DNA of 64,000 nucleotides from the NCBI GenBank assembly GCA_963715995.1, contig OY970283.1, forward strand, positions 868,001-932,000, read 5' to 3'. Below, piece by piece: positions 15,887-23,822 of the stretch (positions are counted from its first letter, which is position 1; each line of letters opens with the position of its first letter). Position numbers and translations under genes: made by a program. The notes below the pieces were generated by a model, which had not been told where the DNA came from, made no database searches, and saw only the letters and a program-made list of their open reading frames with translations. Origin of the DNA: DATBDN01 sp963715995. GTDB lineage: Bacteria > Actinomycetota > Thermoleophilia > Solirubrobacterales > Thermoleophilaceae.

Positions 15887-17074
15887 GTGGCGAAGGAGAA
15901 GTTCGAGAGGAACAAGCCTCACGTCAACGTGGGAACCATTGGTCACATCGACCATGGCAAGACCACGCTCACGGCGGCAATCACCAAGGTCCTGTCTGAG
16001 ACCTACGGCGGCCAGGCGCGCAGCTTCGAGGAGATCGACAACGCTCCTGAGGAGCGCGAGCGCGGCATCACCATCGCCACCTCGCACGTGGAGTACGAGA
16101 CGGAGAACCGTCACTACGCCCACGTCGACTGCCCAGGTCACGCGGACTACGTCAAGAACATGATCACGGGCGCCGCCCAGATGGACGGCGCGATCCTGGT
16201 CGTGTCGGCCGCTGACGGCCCGATGCCGCAGACGCGCGAGCACATCCTGCTCGCCCGCCAGGTCGGCGTGCCCTACATCGTCGTGTTCCTCAACAAGGTC
16301 GACATGGTCGACGACGAGGAGCTCCTCGAGCTCGTCGAAGTCGAGGTACGCGACCTGCTGTCCGAGTACGACTTCCCGGGCGACGACGTCCCGGTCGTCA
16401 CCGGCTCGGCGCTCAAGGCGCTCGAGGGTGACGAGGAGTACAAGGCCAAGATCATCGAGCTGGCCGGTCACCTCGACTCCTACATCCCGGAGCCGGAGCG
16501 CCCGCTGGATCAGCCGTTCCTGATGCCGGTCGAGGACGTCTTCTCGATCACCGGTCGCGGCACCGTCGCGACGGGACGCATCGAGCAGGGCATCGTGCAC
16601 ACCGGCGACGAGGTCGAGATCGTGGGCATCCACGAGCAGACCTCGAAGACGGTCGTCACGGGCGTCGAGATGTTCCGCAAGATCCTCGACGAGGGCCAGG
16701 CCGGCGACAACGTCGGCTGCCTCCTGCGCGGCACCAAGCGCGAGGAGATCGAGCGCGGGCAGGTTCTCTGCAAGCCGGGCTCGATCACGCCGCACACCAA
16801 GTTCACCGCTCAGGTCTACTGCCTGAAGAAGGAGGAGGGCGGGCGTCACACCCCGTTCTTCAACGGCTACCGCCCGCAGTTCTATTTCCGCACCACCGAC
16901 GTGACCGGCGTCGCCAACCTGCCCGAGGGCACGGAGATGGTCATGCCGGGTGACAACGTCAAGATGACGATCGAGCTGATCCAGCCGATCGCAATGGACG
17001 ACGGCCTGCGTTTCGCCATCCGCGAGGGTGGCCGCACCGTGGGCTCAGGGGTGGTGACCGGTATCCAGGAGTAG
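15887..17074 (+). CDS. tuf: Elongation factor Tu
   Basis: Delivers aminoacyl-tRNA to the ribosome; 395 residues. Motifs: GHIDHGKTT, RGITI, DCPGHADYVKNMITGAAQMDG, NKVDM. The GTG at 15887 is chosen because AAAGGAG (15871-15877) is nine bases upstream, a standard spacing; the TTG six bases earlier would be too close. The product then starts MAKEKFERNKPHVNVGTIG, as in other EF-Tu. A strong hairpin follows the gene. Confidence 0.98.
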   Translation: MAKEKFERNKPHVNVGTIGHIDHGKTTLTAAITKVLSETYGGQARSFEEIDNAPEERERGITIATSHVEYETENRHYAHVDCPGHADYVKNMITGAAQMDGAILVVSAADGPMPQTREHILLARQVGVPYIVVFLNKVDMVDDEELLELVEVEVRDLLSEYDFPGDDVPVVTGSALKALEGDEEYKAKIIELAGHLDSYIPEPERPLDQPFLMPVEDVFSITGRGTVATGRIEQGIVHTGDEVEIVGIHEQTSKTVVTGVEMFRKILDEGQAGDNVGCLLRGTKREEIERGQVLCKPGSITPHTKFTAQVYCLKKEEGGRHTPFFNGYRPQFYFRTTDVTGVANLPEGTEMVMPGDNVKMTIELIQPIAMDDGLRFAIREGGRTVGSGVVTGIQE

Positions 17075-17102
17075 GGCCTCCGCTCTACAACGAGCTAGGG
17101 CT

Positions 17103-17127
17103 GGGCGGGCCGCAGTTGGGCCCGCCC
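17103..17127 (+). terminator. Hairpin after tuf
   Basis: gggcgggcc/ggcccgccc, nine perfect pairs with a 7-base loop, 29 bases after the tuf stop and 30 before rpsJ. There is no long T-run; it may be a partial terminator separating fusA-tuf from the S10 operon. Confidence 0.55.
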
Positions 17128-17156
17128 TTGCCGCGCTCAGAGGACACGCAAAACAC

Positions 17157-17480
17157 ATGGCAGCTCTCACGCAAAACAAGATCAGGATCAGGCTCAAGGC
17201 CTACGAGTCCTCTGCCATAGAGCAGGCCGCTCGCGAGATCGTCGAGACGGCTCAGCGCACCGGTGCATCGGTGTCCGGCCCCGTTCCGCTTCCGACCGAG
17301 AAGAACGTCTACTGCGTCATCCGCAGCCCGTTCAAGGACAAGGATTCGCGCGAGCACTTCGAGATTCGCACGCACAAGCGCCTGATCGACATCCACCAGC
17401 CGACGCCGAAGACGGTCGACTCGCTCCAGCGCCTCGACCACCTTCCGGCGGGCGTCGACATCCAGATCCAGTTGGTCTGA
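17157..17480 (+). CDS. rpsJ: 30S ribosomal protein S10 (uS10)
   Basis: First gene of the S10 series, 107 residues. Start MAALTQNKIRIRLKAYESSAIEQ and the conserved SREHFEIRTHKRLIDIHQPTP are present, and IQIQLV is the usual end. S10 sits in the head of the 30S subunit and also serves as NusE in antitermination. The stop overlaps the rplC start (TGATG), implying translational coupling. Slightly longer at the N terminus than the 102-residue norm. Confidence 0.97.
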   Translation: MAALTQNKIRIRLKAYESSAIEQAAREIVETAQRTGASVSGPVPLPTEKNVYCVIRSPFKDKDSREHFEIRTHKRLIDIHQPTPKTVDSLQRLDHLPAGVDIQIQLV

Positions 17481-18097
17481 TGCCCGCGCTGCTCGGAACC
17501 AAGATCGGCATGACCCAGCTGTTCGTCGAGGACGGCGCGGTCGAGCGCGTCACCGTCGTGCAGGCGGGGCCGTGCCGGGTCACCGGGCTGCGCACCACCG
17601 AGCGCGACGGCTACGACGCCGTGCAGCTCGGCTACGCCGACGTGCCCGAGCGCAAGCTCACGAAGGCCAGGCTCGGTCACCTCAAGAAGTCGGGCGACGC
17701 CCCGCTTCGCCACCTGCGCGAGTTCCGCGGCGAGGGCGAGGGGCTCGAGGTCGGCCAGGAGCTGACCGTCGACGTGTTCGAGAAGGGCCAGACCGTGAAG
17801 GTCGCCGGCATCTCGAAGGGCAAGGGCTTCCAGGGCACGGTCAAGCGCCACCGCTTCAGCCGCGGCCCGGTCTCGCACGGCTCGCACAACGTGCGCGCGC
17901 CGGGCTCGATCGGCGCATCCGCCACGCCGTCGCGCGTGTTCAAGGGCATCCGCGGCCCCGGCCAGATGGGCAACAAGCGCGTCACGCAGCGCGGCCTCGA
18001 GATCGTCGACGTGATCGCCGACCAGAACCTCGTGCTGCTGCGCGGCTCGGTCCCAGGCCCGAAGGGCTCCGTCGTCGAGATCAGGACGGATTCCTAG
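17480..18097 (+). CDS. rplC: 50S ribosomal protein L3 (uL3)
   Basis: Early 23S rRNA-binding protein that reaches toward the peptidyl-transferase centre; 205 residues. Start MPALLGTKIGMTQLF, central GKGFQGTVKRHRF and HGSHNVRAPGSIG, and PGQMGNKRVT are diagnostic. Starts inside the rpsJ stop and is followed by rplD two bases after its stop. Confidence 0.97.
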   Translation: MPALLGTKIGMTQLFVEDGAVERVTVVQAGPCRVTGLRTTERDGYDAVQLGYADVPERKLTKARLGHLKKSGDAPLRHLREFRGEGEGLEVGQELTVDVFEKGQTVKVAGISKGKGFQGTVKRHRFSRGPVSHGSHNVRAPGSIGASATPSRVFKGIRGPGQMGNKRVTQRGLEIVDVIADQNLVLLRGSVPGPKGSVVEIRTDS

Positions 18098-18099
18098 CC

Positions 18100-18717
18100 A
18101 TGGCCAAGAAGACCGCCCCCTACATCGGCAAGACCGGCAAGGTCGACCTCGACGAGAAGGTCTTCGGCGAGGAGTTCAACATGGGCCTCGTCCACGAGAC
18201 CGCCCGTGCCGAGCTGAACGCACGCCGCCAGGGCACCGCCTCGACGCTCACCCGCGGTCAGGTCTCGATGACCACCGCCAAGGCCTTCCGTCAGAAGGGC
18301 ACCGGCCGTGCCCGCGCCGGCGCGCTGTCGACGCCGAACCGCTACGGCGGCGGTGTGGCGTTCGGTCCGTCGCCGCGCAGCTACACCGTCAAGGTCAACC
18401 GCAAGGCGCGCAAGAAGGCGCTGCGGGCGGCGCTGTCGGTGCATGCCGGGCGCGGCTCGCTCGCCGTCTGCGATCCGGAGGCTTACGAGACTCCGTCCAC
18501 CAAGGCAGCCGCAGCCGCGCTCGCGGACTTCGGCGCCGGGCGCGTGCTCATGGTCGTCGGCCACGACGCCGACGCATCGTGCGCGAAGAGCTTCCGCAAC
18601 ATCAAGCGCGTGGCCGTCACCACGGCCGACAACGTGGGCGTGGCCGACATCATCGGCGCGGCGCGCATGATCCTCACCCCGTCCGCGCTCGAGCACATCA
18701 CGGGGGTGGCCTCGTGA
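18100..18717 (+). CDS. rplD: 50S ribosomal protein L4 (uL4)
   Basis: 205 residues; binds 23S rRNA, and its loop lines the exit tunnel. The tunnel-loop segment KAFRQKGTGRARAGALSTPNRYGGGVAFGP is present in part-conserved form, followed by RKARKKALRAALS. ATG 18100 starts MAKKTAPYIGKTGKVDLDEKVFG. The gene overlaps rplW by 4 bases (GTGA). In some bacteria L4 also represses this operon through the leader; I see no matching leader structure here. Confidence 0.97.
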   Translation: MAKKTAPYIGKTGKVDLDEKVFGEEFNMGLVHETARAELNARRQGTASTLTRGQVSMTTAKAFRQKGTGRARAGALSTPNRYGGGVAFGPSPRSYTVKVNRKARKKALRAALSVHAGRGSLAVCDPEAYETPSTKAAAAALADFGAGRVLMVVGHDADASCAKSFRNIKRVAVTTADNVGVADIIGAARMILTPSALEHITGVAS

Positions 18718-19004
18718 ACTCGCGCCAGATCCTGATCCGGCCGGTCGTCAGCGAGAAGTCCTACGCGCTGCTGGCCGCCAACAAGTACACGTTCCGCATC
18801 CACCCGGACGCCAACAAGACTCAGGTGCGCCAGGCCGTCGAGGAGATCTTCGGCGTGCGCGTCGAGGACGTGCGCACCGCGAACGTCCGCTCGAAGCCGA
18901 AGCGCCGGGGCGTCAGCTCCGGCCGCACGCGTGAGTGGAAGAAGGCGGTCGTTCAGCTGCACCACGACGACTCGATCGAGCTCTTCGAAGGGACCGGCGA
19001 ATAA
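18714..19004 (+). CDS. rplW: 50S ribosomal protein L23 (uL23)
   Basis: 96 residues; forms the docking site for trigger factor and SRP at the exit tunnel. GTG 18714 gives MNSRQILIRPVVSEKSYALL, the family signature; KTQVRQAVEEIFGVRVEDVRTANV follows. Starts in the rplD stop (GTGA) and its own stop shares one base with the rplB start. Confidence 0.96.
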   Translation: MNSRQILIRPVVSEKSYALLAANKYTFRIHPDANKTQVRQAVEEIFGVRVEDVRTANVRSKPKRRGVSSGRTREWKKAVVQLHHDDSIELFEGTGE

Positions 19005-19855
19005 TGCCTCTCAAGAAGCACAAGCCCACGAGCCCCGGCCGCCGTTTCGCCACCTGGGCCGACTTCGAGGAGGTCACCCGCGGCGAGCCCGAGAAGTCGC
19101 TCACCGAGGGTCTCTCGAAGACCGGCGGGCGCAACTCATACGGCCGCGTCACCTCGCGCCACCGCGGCGGCGGCGCCAAGCGCCTGTACCGCAAGATCGA
19201 CTTCAAGCGCCGCAAGGACGACGTGCCGGCCAAGGTCGCGACGATCGAGTACGACCCGAACCGCACCGCCTACATCGCGCTGCTGCATTACGCCGACGGC
19301 GAGAAGCGCTACATCCTCGCGCCCGCGCGGCTGAAGGTGGGCGACACGATCAGCTCTGGCCCGGGCGCGGACATCCGCCCCGGCTGCGCGCTGCCGCTGG
19401 CGAACATCCCGACCGGCACGATCGTCCACAACGTCGAGCTCCAGCCCGGTCGCGGCGGCCAGATGGGCCGCGCCGCCGGCGCCGCCATCCAGGTGGTGGC
19501 CAAGGAGGCCGGCACCGCGACGCTGCGCCTGGACTCCGGCGAGATGCGGATGGTCTCGGCCGACTGCCGCGCCACCGTCGGCTCGGTCGGCAACACCGAC
19601 CACCAGAACATCACGATCGGCAAGGCCGGCCGCAAGCGTCACCTGGGCGTACGCCCGCAGACGCGCGGCACCGCCATGAACCCGGTCGACCACCCGCACG
19701 GCGGTGGCGAGGGGTCGACGACCGCAGGCCGCCATCCCGTGACGCCGTGGGGCAAGCCGACCCTCGGCTACCGCACCCGCAAGAAGAACAAGACTTCCGA
19801 TCGCTACATCGTCCGCGGCCGTCGCCGCGGCAAGAGGGGCAGCTCCAGCAGATGA
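19004..19855 (+). CDS. rplB: 50S ribosomal protein L2 (uL2)
   Basis: 283 residues, one of the most conserved 23S-binding proteins, near the peptidyl-transferase centre. ATG 19004 gives MPLKKHKPTSPGRRFATWADF. Signature segments: GRVTSRHRGGGAKRLYR, LQPGRGGQMGRAAG, and the C-terminal MNPVDHPHGGGEG whose His is functionally important. Ends KKNKTSDRYIVRGRRRGKRG. Overlaps rpsS by 4 bases (ATGA). Confidence 0.98.
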   Translation: MPLKKHKPTSPGRRFATWADFEEVTRGEPEKSLTEGLSKTGGRNSYGRVTSRHRGGGAKRLYRKIDFKRRKDDVPAKVATIEYDPNRTAYIALLHYADGEKRYILAPARLKVGDTISSGPGADIRPGCALPLANIPTGTIVHNVELQPGRGGQMGRAAGAAIQVVAKEAGTATLRLDSGEMRMVSADCRATVGSVGNTDHQNITIGKAGRKRHLGVRPQTRGTAMNPVDHPHGGGEGSTTAGRHPVTPWGKPTLGYRTRKKNKTSDRYIVRGRRRGKRGSSSR

Positions 19856-20130
19856 GTCGTTCATCAAAGAAGGGCCCGTGGGTCGAGGAGCGCTTGATGA
19901 AGCGCATCGAGGACATGAACACGGCCAACACGAAGACCATGGTCCGCACCTGGTCGCGCGCGTCGACGATCTTCCCCGAGATGGTCGGCCACACGATCGC
20001 CGTCCACGACGGCCGCAAGCACATCCCTGTCTTCATCTCCGAGGCGATGGTCGGGCACAAGCTCGGCGAGTTCGCTCCCACGCGTCACTTCCGCGGCCAC
20101 GCGGGCTCCGACAAGGTGAAGGGCCGATGA
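19852..20130 (+). CDS. rpsS: 30S ribosomal protein S19 (uS19)
   Basis: 92 residues; binds 16S rRNA in the head next to S13. Starts MSRSSKKGPWVEERLMKRI and carries ARTWSRASTI-like VRTWSRASTIFPEMVGHTIAVHDG and KLGEFAPTR. Starts within the rplB stop and its stop overlaps the start of the unusual rplV. Confidence 0.97.
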   Translation: MSRSSKKGPWVEERLMKRIEDMNTANTKTMVRTWSRASTIFPEMVGHTIAVHDGRKHIPVFISEAMVGHKLGEFAPTRHFRGHAGSDKVKGR

Positions 20131-20885
20131 TCGAAGAGCCGCGCGACGAGACGGAAGAGCCGGAGGTCCCGGAGGATCCGCAGGAGGCCGTCGAGGCCGC
20201 AGAGGCGGCTGCCGAGATCGCCGAGGAAGCGGCTGCCGACGCCGCCGACGCTGAGACGCCCGAGGAGGCGGCGGAAGCCGCTGCCGTCGCTGCCGATGCC
20301 GCTGAGATCGCTGCCGAGGCGGCTGAGATCGCCGACGGCGCCGAGCCGGCCGAGGCTGACGCCGAGGAGGCTGCCGAGGAAGCCGAGGAGGCCGCCGAGA
20401 AGCCGAAGCGCCGCCGTGGCCGCAAGGCCGCCGCCGAGCCCGCCGAGGCGGCCGCCACACCGGCGAAGAAGCGCGGTCCGCGCCGCGGCTCCGCCGATGT
20501 CGCCGCGAAGAAGTCGCGCTCGCGCCGTCCCAGGAAGGACGCCGAGCCGGTGTTCGTGCGCGCGCAGGCCAAGTACGTGCGCAGCTCCCCGCGAAAGGCG
20601 CGCCTGGTCGTGGATCACATCCGCGGGAAGTCGGTCGACGAAGCGCGTGCGATACTCGCTCACACCCCGCGGGCAGCTGCAGTTCCGGTTCTGAAGGTCC
20701 TCGAATCTGCAATCGCGAACGCGGAGCACAACCACGAGCTCCTCCCCGAGGAGCTCCTCATCCACAAGGTCGTGGTCGACGAAGGCCCGACCCTCAAGCG
20801 GTTCCGTCCACGCGCGCTGGGACGGGCGACCAAGATCCGCAAGCGCACCAGTCACATAACGATCAACTTGACGAACAAGGCGTAG
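20127..20885 (+). CDS. rplV: 50S ribosomal protein L22 (uL22) with long N-terminal extension
   Basis: 252 residues, more than twice the usual 110-120. The L22 core is residues about 143-252 (VRAQAKYVRSSPRKARLVVD, then AIANAEHNHE, then GRATKIRKRTSHITI). Before it come about 92 residues almost wholly of Ala, Glu and Asp, and then about 50 residues rich in Lys, Arg and Ala. The ATG at 20127 overlaps the rpsS stop (ATGA), the same coupling seen between neighbours, and the extension is one open frame, so I take it as coding. The core binds 23S rRNA and lines the exit tunnel; the role of the extension is unknown. Confidence 0.93.
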   Translation: MIEEPRDETEEPEVPEDPQEAVEAAEAAAEIAEEAAADAADAETPEEAAEAAAVAADAAEIAAEAAEIADGAEPAEADAEEAAEEAEEAAEKPKRRRGRKAAAEPAEAAATPAKKRGPRRGSADVAAKKSRSRRPRKDAEPVFVRAQAKYVRSSPRKARLVVDHIRGKSVDEARAILAHTPRAAAVPVLKVLESAIANAEHNHELLPEELLIHKVVVDEGPTLKRFRPRALGRATKIRKRTSHITINLTNKA

Positions 20886-20889
20886 CCAA

Positions 20890-21747
20890 ATGGGTCAAAA
20901 AGTCCATCCGGAGTCGATGCGAGTCGGCTACATCCACGACTGGAAGTCGTCGTGGTTCAACGAGAAGCATTTCTCGGAGTACCTCATGGAGGACCTGGCG
21001 ATCCGCGATCACATCGATCAGAAGCTGGGTCACGCCGGCCTGTCCGAGATCACGATCCGCAAGGACGCGAACGAGGTCGAGGTCAACATCAACACCGCCC
21101 GCCCGGGCATCGTGATCGGGAAGGGCGGTTCGGAGGTCGACGCGCTCCGCCGCGAGCTGCACCGCCTCACGAACAAGCAGGTCAAGGTCAACATCCTCGA
21201 GATCAAGCGCCCCGAGCTGGATGCGCGCCTGGTCGCGCAGTCGGTGGCCGAGCAGCTGCAGAACCGCGTCGCCTTCCGGCGCGCTATGAAGCGAGCGCTC
21301 ACCTCCGCCATGCGCTCGGGCGCGAAGGGCGTGAAGATCCAGGTCTCCGGTCGCCTCGGCGGCGCCGAGATGGCGCGTACCGAGGGCTACTCGGACGGCC
21401 GCGTGCCGCTGCACACCATGCGCGCGGACATCGACTACGGCTTCTTCGAGGCCCGCACCACCTTCGGCCGCATCGGCGTCAAGGTCTGGATCAACAAGGG
21501 CGAGATCATGCCGTCCGGCTTCCAGCAGGACCTGACCGAGCTCGAGGCCCCGCAGGCCGTCGGCTCGGGCCCGGGTGGCGGCGGCCCTGGTGGCCGTGGC
21601 GGCCCTGGCGGCGGTCCCGGTGGACGCGGTGGGCGCGGCGGCGGTCCTGGCGGCCGTGGCGGCGGTCCCGGTGGCGGCGGCCGCGGTGGTCGCGGCGGCG
21701 GTCCGGGCGGTCCCGGAGGTCGTGGTGGCCGCGGGGGTGGTCGCTAG
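20890..21747 (+). CDS. rpsC: 30S ribosomal protein S3 (uS3) with Gly/Arg-rich tail
   Basis: 285 residues. Residues 1-225 are ordinary S3: MGQKVHPESMRVGYIHDWKS, the KH-domain GIVIGKGGSEVD, and the C-terminal-domain GAEMARTEGYSDGRVPLHTMRADIDYG. Residues about 226-285 are only Gly, Arg and Pro in repeated GGRGG/GGPGG units, an RGG-like tail. S3 forms the mRNA entry channel with S4 and S5. Starts 4 bases after rplV, and its stop TAG shares a base with the GTG of rplP. Confidence 0.96.
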   Translation: MGQKVHPESMRVGYIHDWKSSWFNEKHFSEYLMEDLAIRDHIDQKLGHAGLSEITIRKDANEVEVNINTARPGIVIGKGGSEVDALRRELHRLTNKQVKVNILEIKRPELDARLVAQSVAEQLQNRVAFRRAMKRALTSAMRSGAKGVKIQVSGRLGGAEMARTEGYSDGRVPLHTMRADIDYGFFEARTTFGRIGVKVWINKGEIMPSGFQQDLTELEAPQAVGSGPGGGGPGGRGGPGGGPGGRGGRGGGPGGRGGGPGGGGRGGRGGGPGGPGGRGGRGGGR

Positions 21748-22173
21748 TGCTCCAGCCGAAGCGGGTCAAACATCGCAAGCAGCACCGTGGGCGCATGGCC
21801 GGCAACGCCAAGGGCGGCGCGCACATCGAATACGGCGAGTACGGCCTGAAGGCGCTCGATCGCGGCTGGATAACCAACCGCCAGATCGAGGCTGCCCGAA
21901 TTGCCATGACGCGCAAGATCAAGCGCGGCGGCAAGGTCTGGATCAACATCTTCCCGGACAAGCCCTTCACCAAGAAGCCGGCCGAGACCCGCATGGGCTC
22001 CGGCAAGGGCTCGCCCGAGGGCTGGGTCGCAGTGGTCAAGCCGGGCCGCGTGATGTTCGAAGATGTCGGGCGTCACCGAGGACCTGGCGCGCGAGGCGAT
22101 GCGCCTGGCCGGCCACAAGCTGCCCGTCAGGACCAAGTTCGTCACGCGCGAGACCGAGGGCATCCAGAAGTGA
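21747..22173 (+). CDS. rplP: 50S ribosomal protein L16 (uL16), frameshifted at 22062
   Basis: L16 lies near the A-site tRNA elbow and is essential. GTG 21747 gives MLQPKRVKHRKQHRGRMAGN, continuing to GKGSPEGWVAVVKPGRVMFE at base 22061. The expected continuation MSGVTEDLAREAMRLAGHKL to EGIQK is in the next frame from 22063, so a single extra G at 22062 breaks the gene. Removing it gives 141 residues, the normal length. As it stands the first frame runs on in frame into rpmC. A sequencing or assembly error is far more likely than loss of an essential gene. Confidence 0.93.
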
Positions 22174-22403
22174 AGGCCTCCGAGGTACATGGCTCCGGCG
22201 ACCCGGACGTCGTTGCGCTCATTGGTAACAAGCGGCAAGAGCTGTTCAACCTGCGCTTCCAGCACGCCACCGGGCAGCTGGAGGACACGGCGGGCCTCAA
22301 GCGTGCAAAGCGCGATCTCGCGCGCGCGATGACGGTCGCCCGTGAACGTGGCATCGACGTCGAGCCCGAGCTCGCGCGTCAGCGGAAGGCTGAGGAATCG
22401 TGA
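22170..22403 (+). CDS. rpmC: 50S ribosomal protein L29 (uL29)
   Basis: 77 residues, near the exit tunnel beside L23. GTG 22170 overlaps the rplP stop. The family core KRQELFNLRFQHATGQLEDTAGLKRAKRDLARA is clear. The N-terminal part (MKASEVHGSGDPDVVALIG) fits the usual MKxxELR-type start loosely. Its stop overlaps the GTG of rpsQ (GTGA). Confidence 0.94.
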   Translation: MKASEVHGSGDPDVVALIGNKRQELFNLRFQHATGQLEDTAGLKRAKRDLARAMTVARERGIDVEPELARQRKAEES

Positions 22404-23119
22404 TCGAGGAAACCGAAGACAAGACAACTGAAGAGACGCCGGAGGCCGAGGCTCCCGTGGAGGAGACGCCCGTGGCCGAGGAGACGCCTGCCGCCGAGGA
22501 GGCGTCTGCGCCCGAGGCCGAGGCGACGCCCGAGCCCGAGGCCGAGGCTGCGCCTGAGCCCGAGCCCGAGGCTGAGCCCGAGCCCGAGCCCGAGCCCGAG
22601 GCTGAGCCCGAGCCCGCAGCTGCGGCGCCCGAGCCCGAGCCCGAGCCCGCCGAGCCCGTCGAGCAGCTCTCGCCGAAGGAGCGCCGCCGCCGTGCGCGCA
22701 GCACCGCCGGTGAGGCCAAGCCGCAGCGCTCCCTCGAGGAGCGCGTGGCCGAGCGCGCCGAGGAGCGCAAGCGCCTGGCACAGCACCGGCGCACGCGCCG
22801 CAGCGGCGAGCGCCAGGAGCGCGCGGCAAGCGCGGGCGAGCGCCAGGCCAGCACGCCCGCCGACCGCGAGGCCGGCCGTCAGCGCATGCGCCAGGGCATC
22901 GTCGTCTCGGACAAGGCCGACAAGACGATCACGGTGAAGATCGACATCGCGCGTCCGCACCGCGTCTACAAGAAGATCGTTCGCACGTCGTCAACCCTTC
23001 ACGCTCACGACGAGCGCAACGAGGCGCACATCGGCGACACGGTGCGCATCGTCGAGAGCCGGCCGCTCAGCCGCACCAAGCGCTGGCGCCTGATCGAGAT
23101 CCTGGAGCGTGCGCGGTGA
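22400..23119 (+). CDS. rpsQ: 30S ribosomal protein S17 (uS17) with long N-terminal extension
   Basis: 239 residues, about three times the usual 80-90. The S17 core is about residues 163-239 (RMRQGIVVSDKADKTITV, then VYKKIVRTSSTLHAHDE, then GDTVRIVESRPLSRTKRW). Residues 1-90 are nearly all Glu, Pro and Ala, with runs of EPEP, and residues 91-162 are Arg/Glu-rich and probably helical. GTG 22400 overlaps the rpmC stop exactly as neighbouring genes do. Like uL22 it begins MIEE followed by an acidic stretch, so the two extensions may be related. A shorter start at an internal ATG (22886) cannot be excluded. Confidence 0.92.
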   Translation: MIEETEDKTTEETPEAEAPVEETPVAEETPAAEEASAPEAEATPEPEAEAAPEPEPEAEPEPEPEPEAEPEPAAAAPEPEPEPAEPVEQLSPKERRRRARSTAGEAKPQRSLEERVAERAEERKRLAQHRRTRRSGERQERAASAGERQASTPADREAGRQRMRQGIVVSDKADKTITVKIDIARPHRVYKKIVRTSSTLHAHDERNEAHIGDTVRIVESRPLSRTKRWRLIEILERAR

Positions 23120-23484
23120 TCCAGCAGGAGACCAGGCTTCGCGTTGCCGACAACACCGGCGCGCGCGAGATCCTCTGCATTCGCGTCGCCGGCGGCTCCC
23201 ACCGCCGTTACGCGGGCGTGGGCGACATCATCGTCGGCACGGTCAAGCAGGCCGTGCCGCATGGATCGGTGAAGAAGGGCGAGGTCGTGCGCGCGGTGAT
23301 CGTGCGCACGAAGAAGCCGTTCGGCCGCGACGACGGCACCTACATCAGCTTCGACGAGAACGCCGCGGTGCTGATCGACACGGGCCAGAATCCGCGCGGA
23401 ACGCGCATCTTCGGCCCGGTGGCGCGCGAGCTGCGCGAGCGCAACTTCATGAAGATCGTCTCGCTGGCACCGGAGGTCCTCTGA
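23116..23484 (+). CDS. rplN: 50S ribosomal protein L14 (uL14)
   Basis: 122 residues, standard length. GTG 23116 gives MIQQETRLRVADNTGAREILCIRV, the family signature; GDIIVGTVKQA, VVRAVIVRTKK and FGPVARELRERNFMKIVSLAPEVL follow. Binds 23S rRNA and contacts 16S rRNA at an intersubunit bridge. Overlaps both neighbours by 1-4 bases. Confidence 0.98.
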   Translation: MIQQETRLRVADNTGAREILCIRVAGGSHRRYAGVGDIIVGTVKQAVPHGSVKKGEVVRAVIVRTKKPFGRDDGTYISFDENAAVLIDTGQNPRGTRIFGPVARELRERNFMKIVSLAPEVL

Positions 23485-23822
23485 TGGCCGGCCTCAAGGT
23501 GCGCAAGGGCGATCGCGTCAAGGTGATCGCGGGCAAGTCGGCCGGCCACGTCGGCAACGTGCTGCGCGCGGATCCCGAGAAGAGCAAGGTCTGGGTCGAG
23601 GGCGCCAACATCCAGAAGCGCCACGAGAAGCCGCGCACGCTGCGCGACGTTCAGCGCGGTGGGCAGATCGGCGGGATCATCGAGGCCGAGGGCCCGATCC
23701 ACGTCTCGAACGTGATGCTGCTCGACCCGAGCTCGAACACCCCGACGCGCATCGGCACCCGCCGCGGTGACGACGGCCGCCGGGTGCGTGTGTCCCGGCG
23801 AAGCGGGAAGGACATCGACTGA
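23484..23822 (+). CDS. rplX: 50S ribosomal protein L24 (uL24)
   Basis: 112 residues; assembly initiator on 23S rRNA. The KOW motif VRKGDRVKVIAGKSAGHVGNVL opens the protein, followed by VWVEGANIQKRHEKP and IIEAEGPIHVSNVMLLDP. The ATG shares its A with the rplN stop, and the stop shares its A with the rplE start. Confidence 0.97.
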   Translation: MAGLKVRKGDRVKVIAGKSAGHVGNVLRADPEKSKVWVEGANIQKRHEKPRTLRDVQRGGQIGGIIEAEGPIHVSNVMLLDPSSNTPTRIGTRRGDDGRRVRVSRRSGKDID

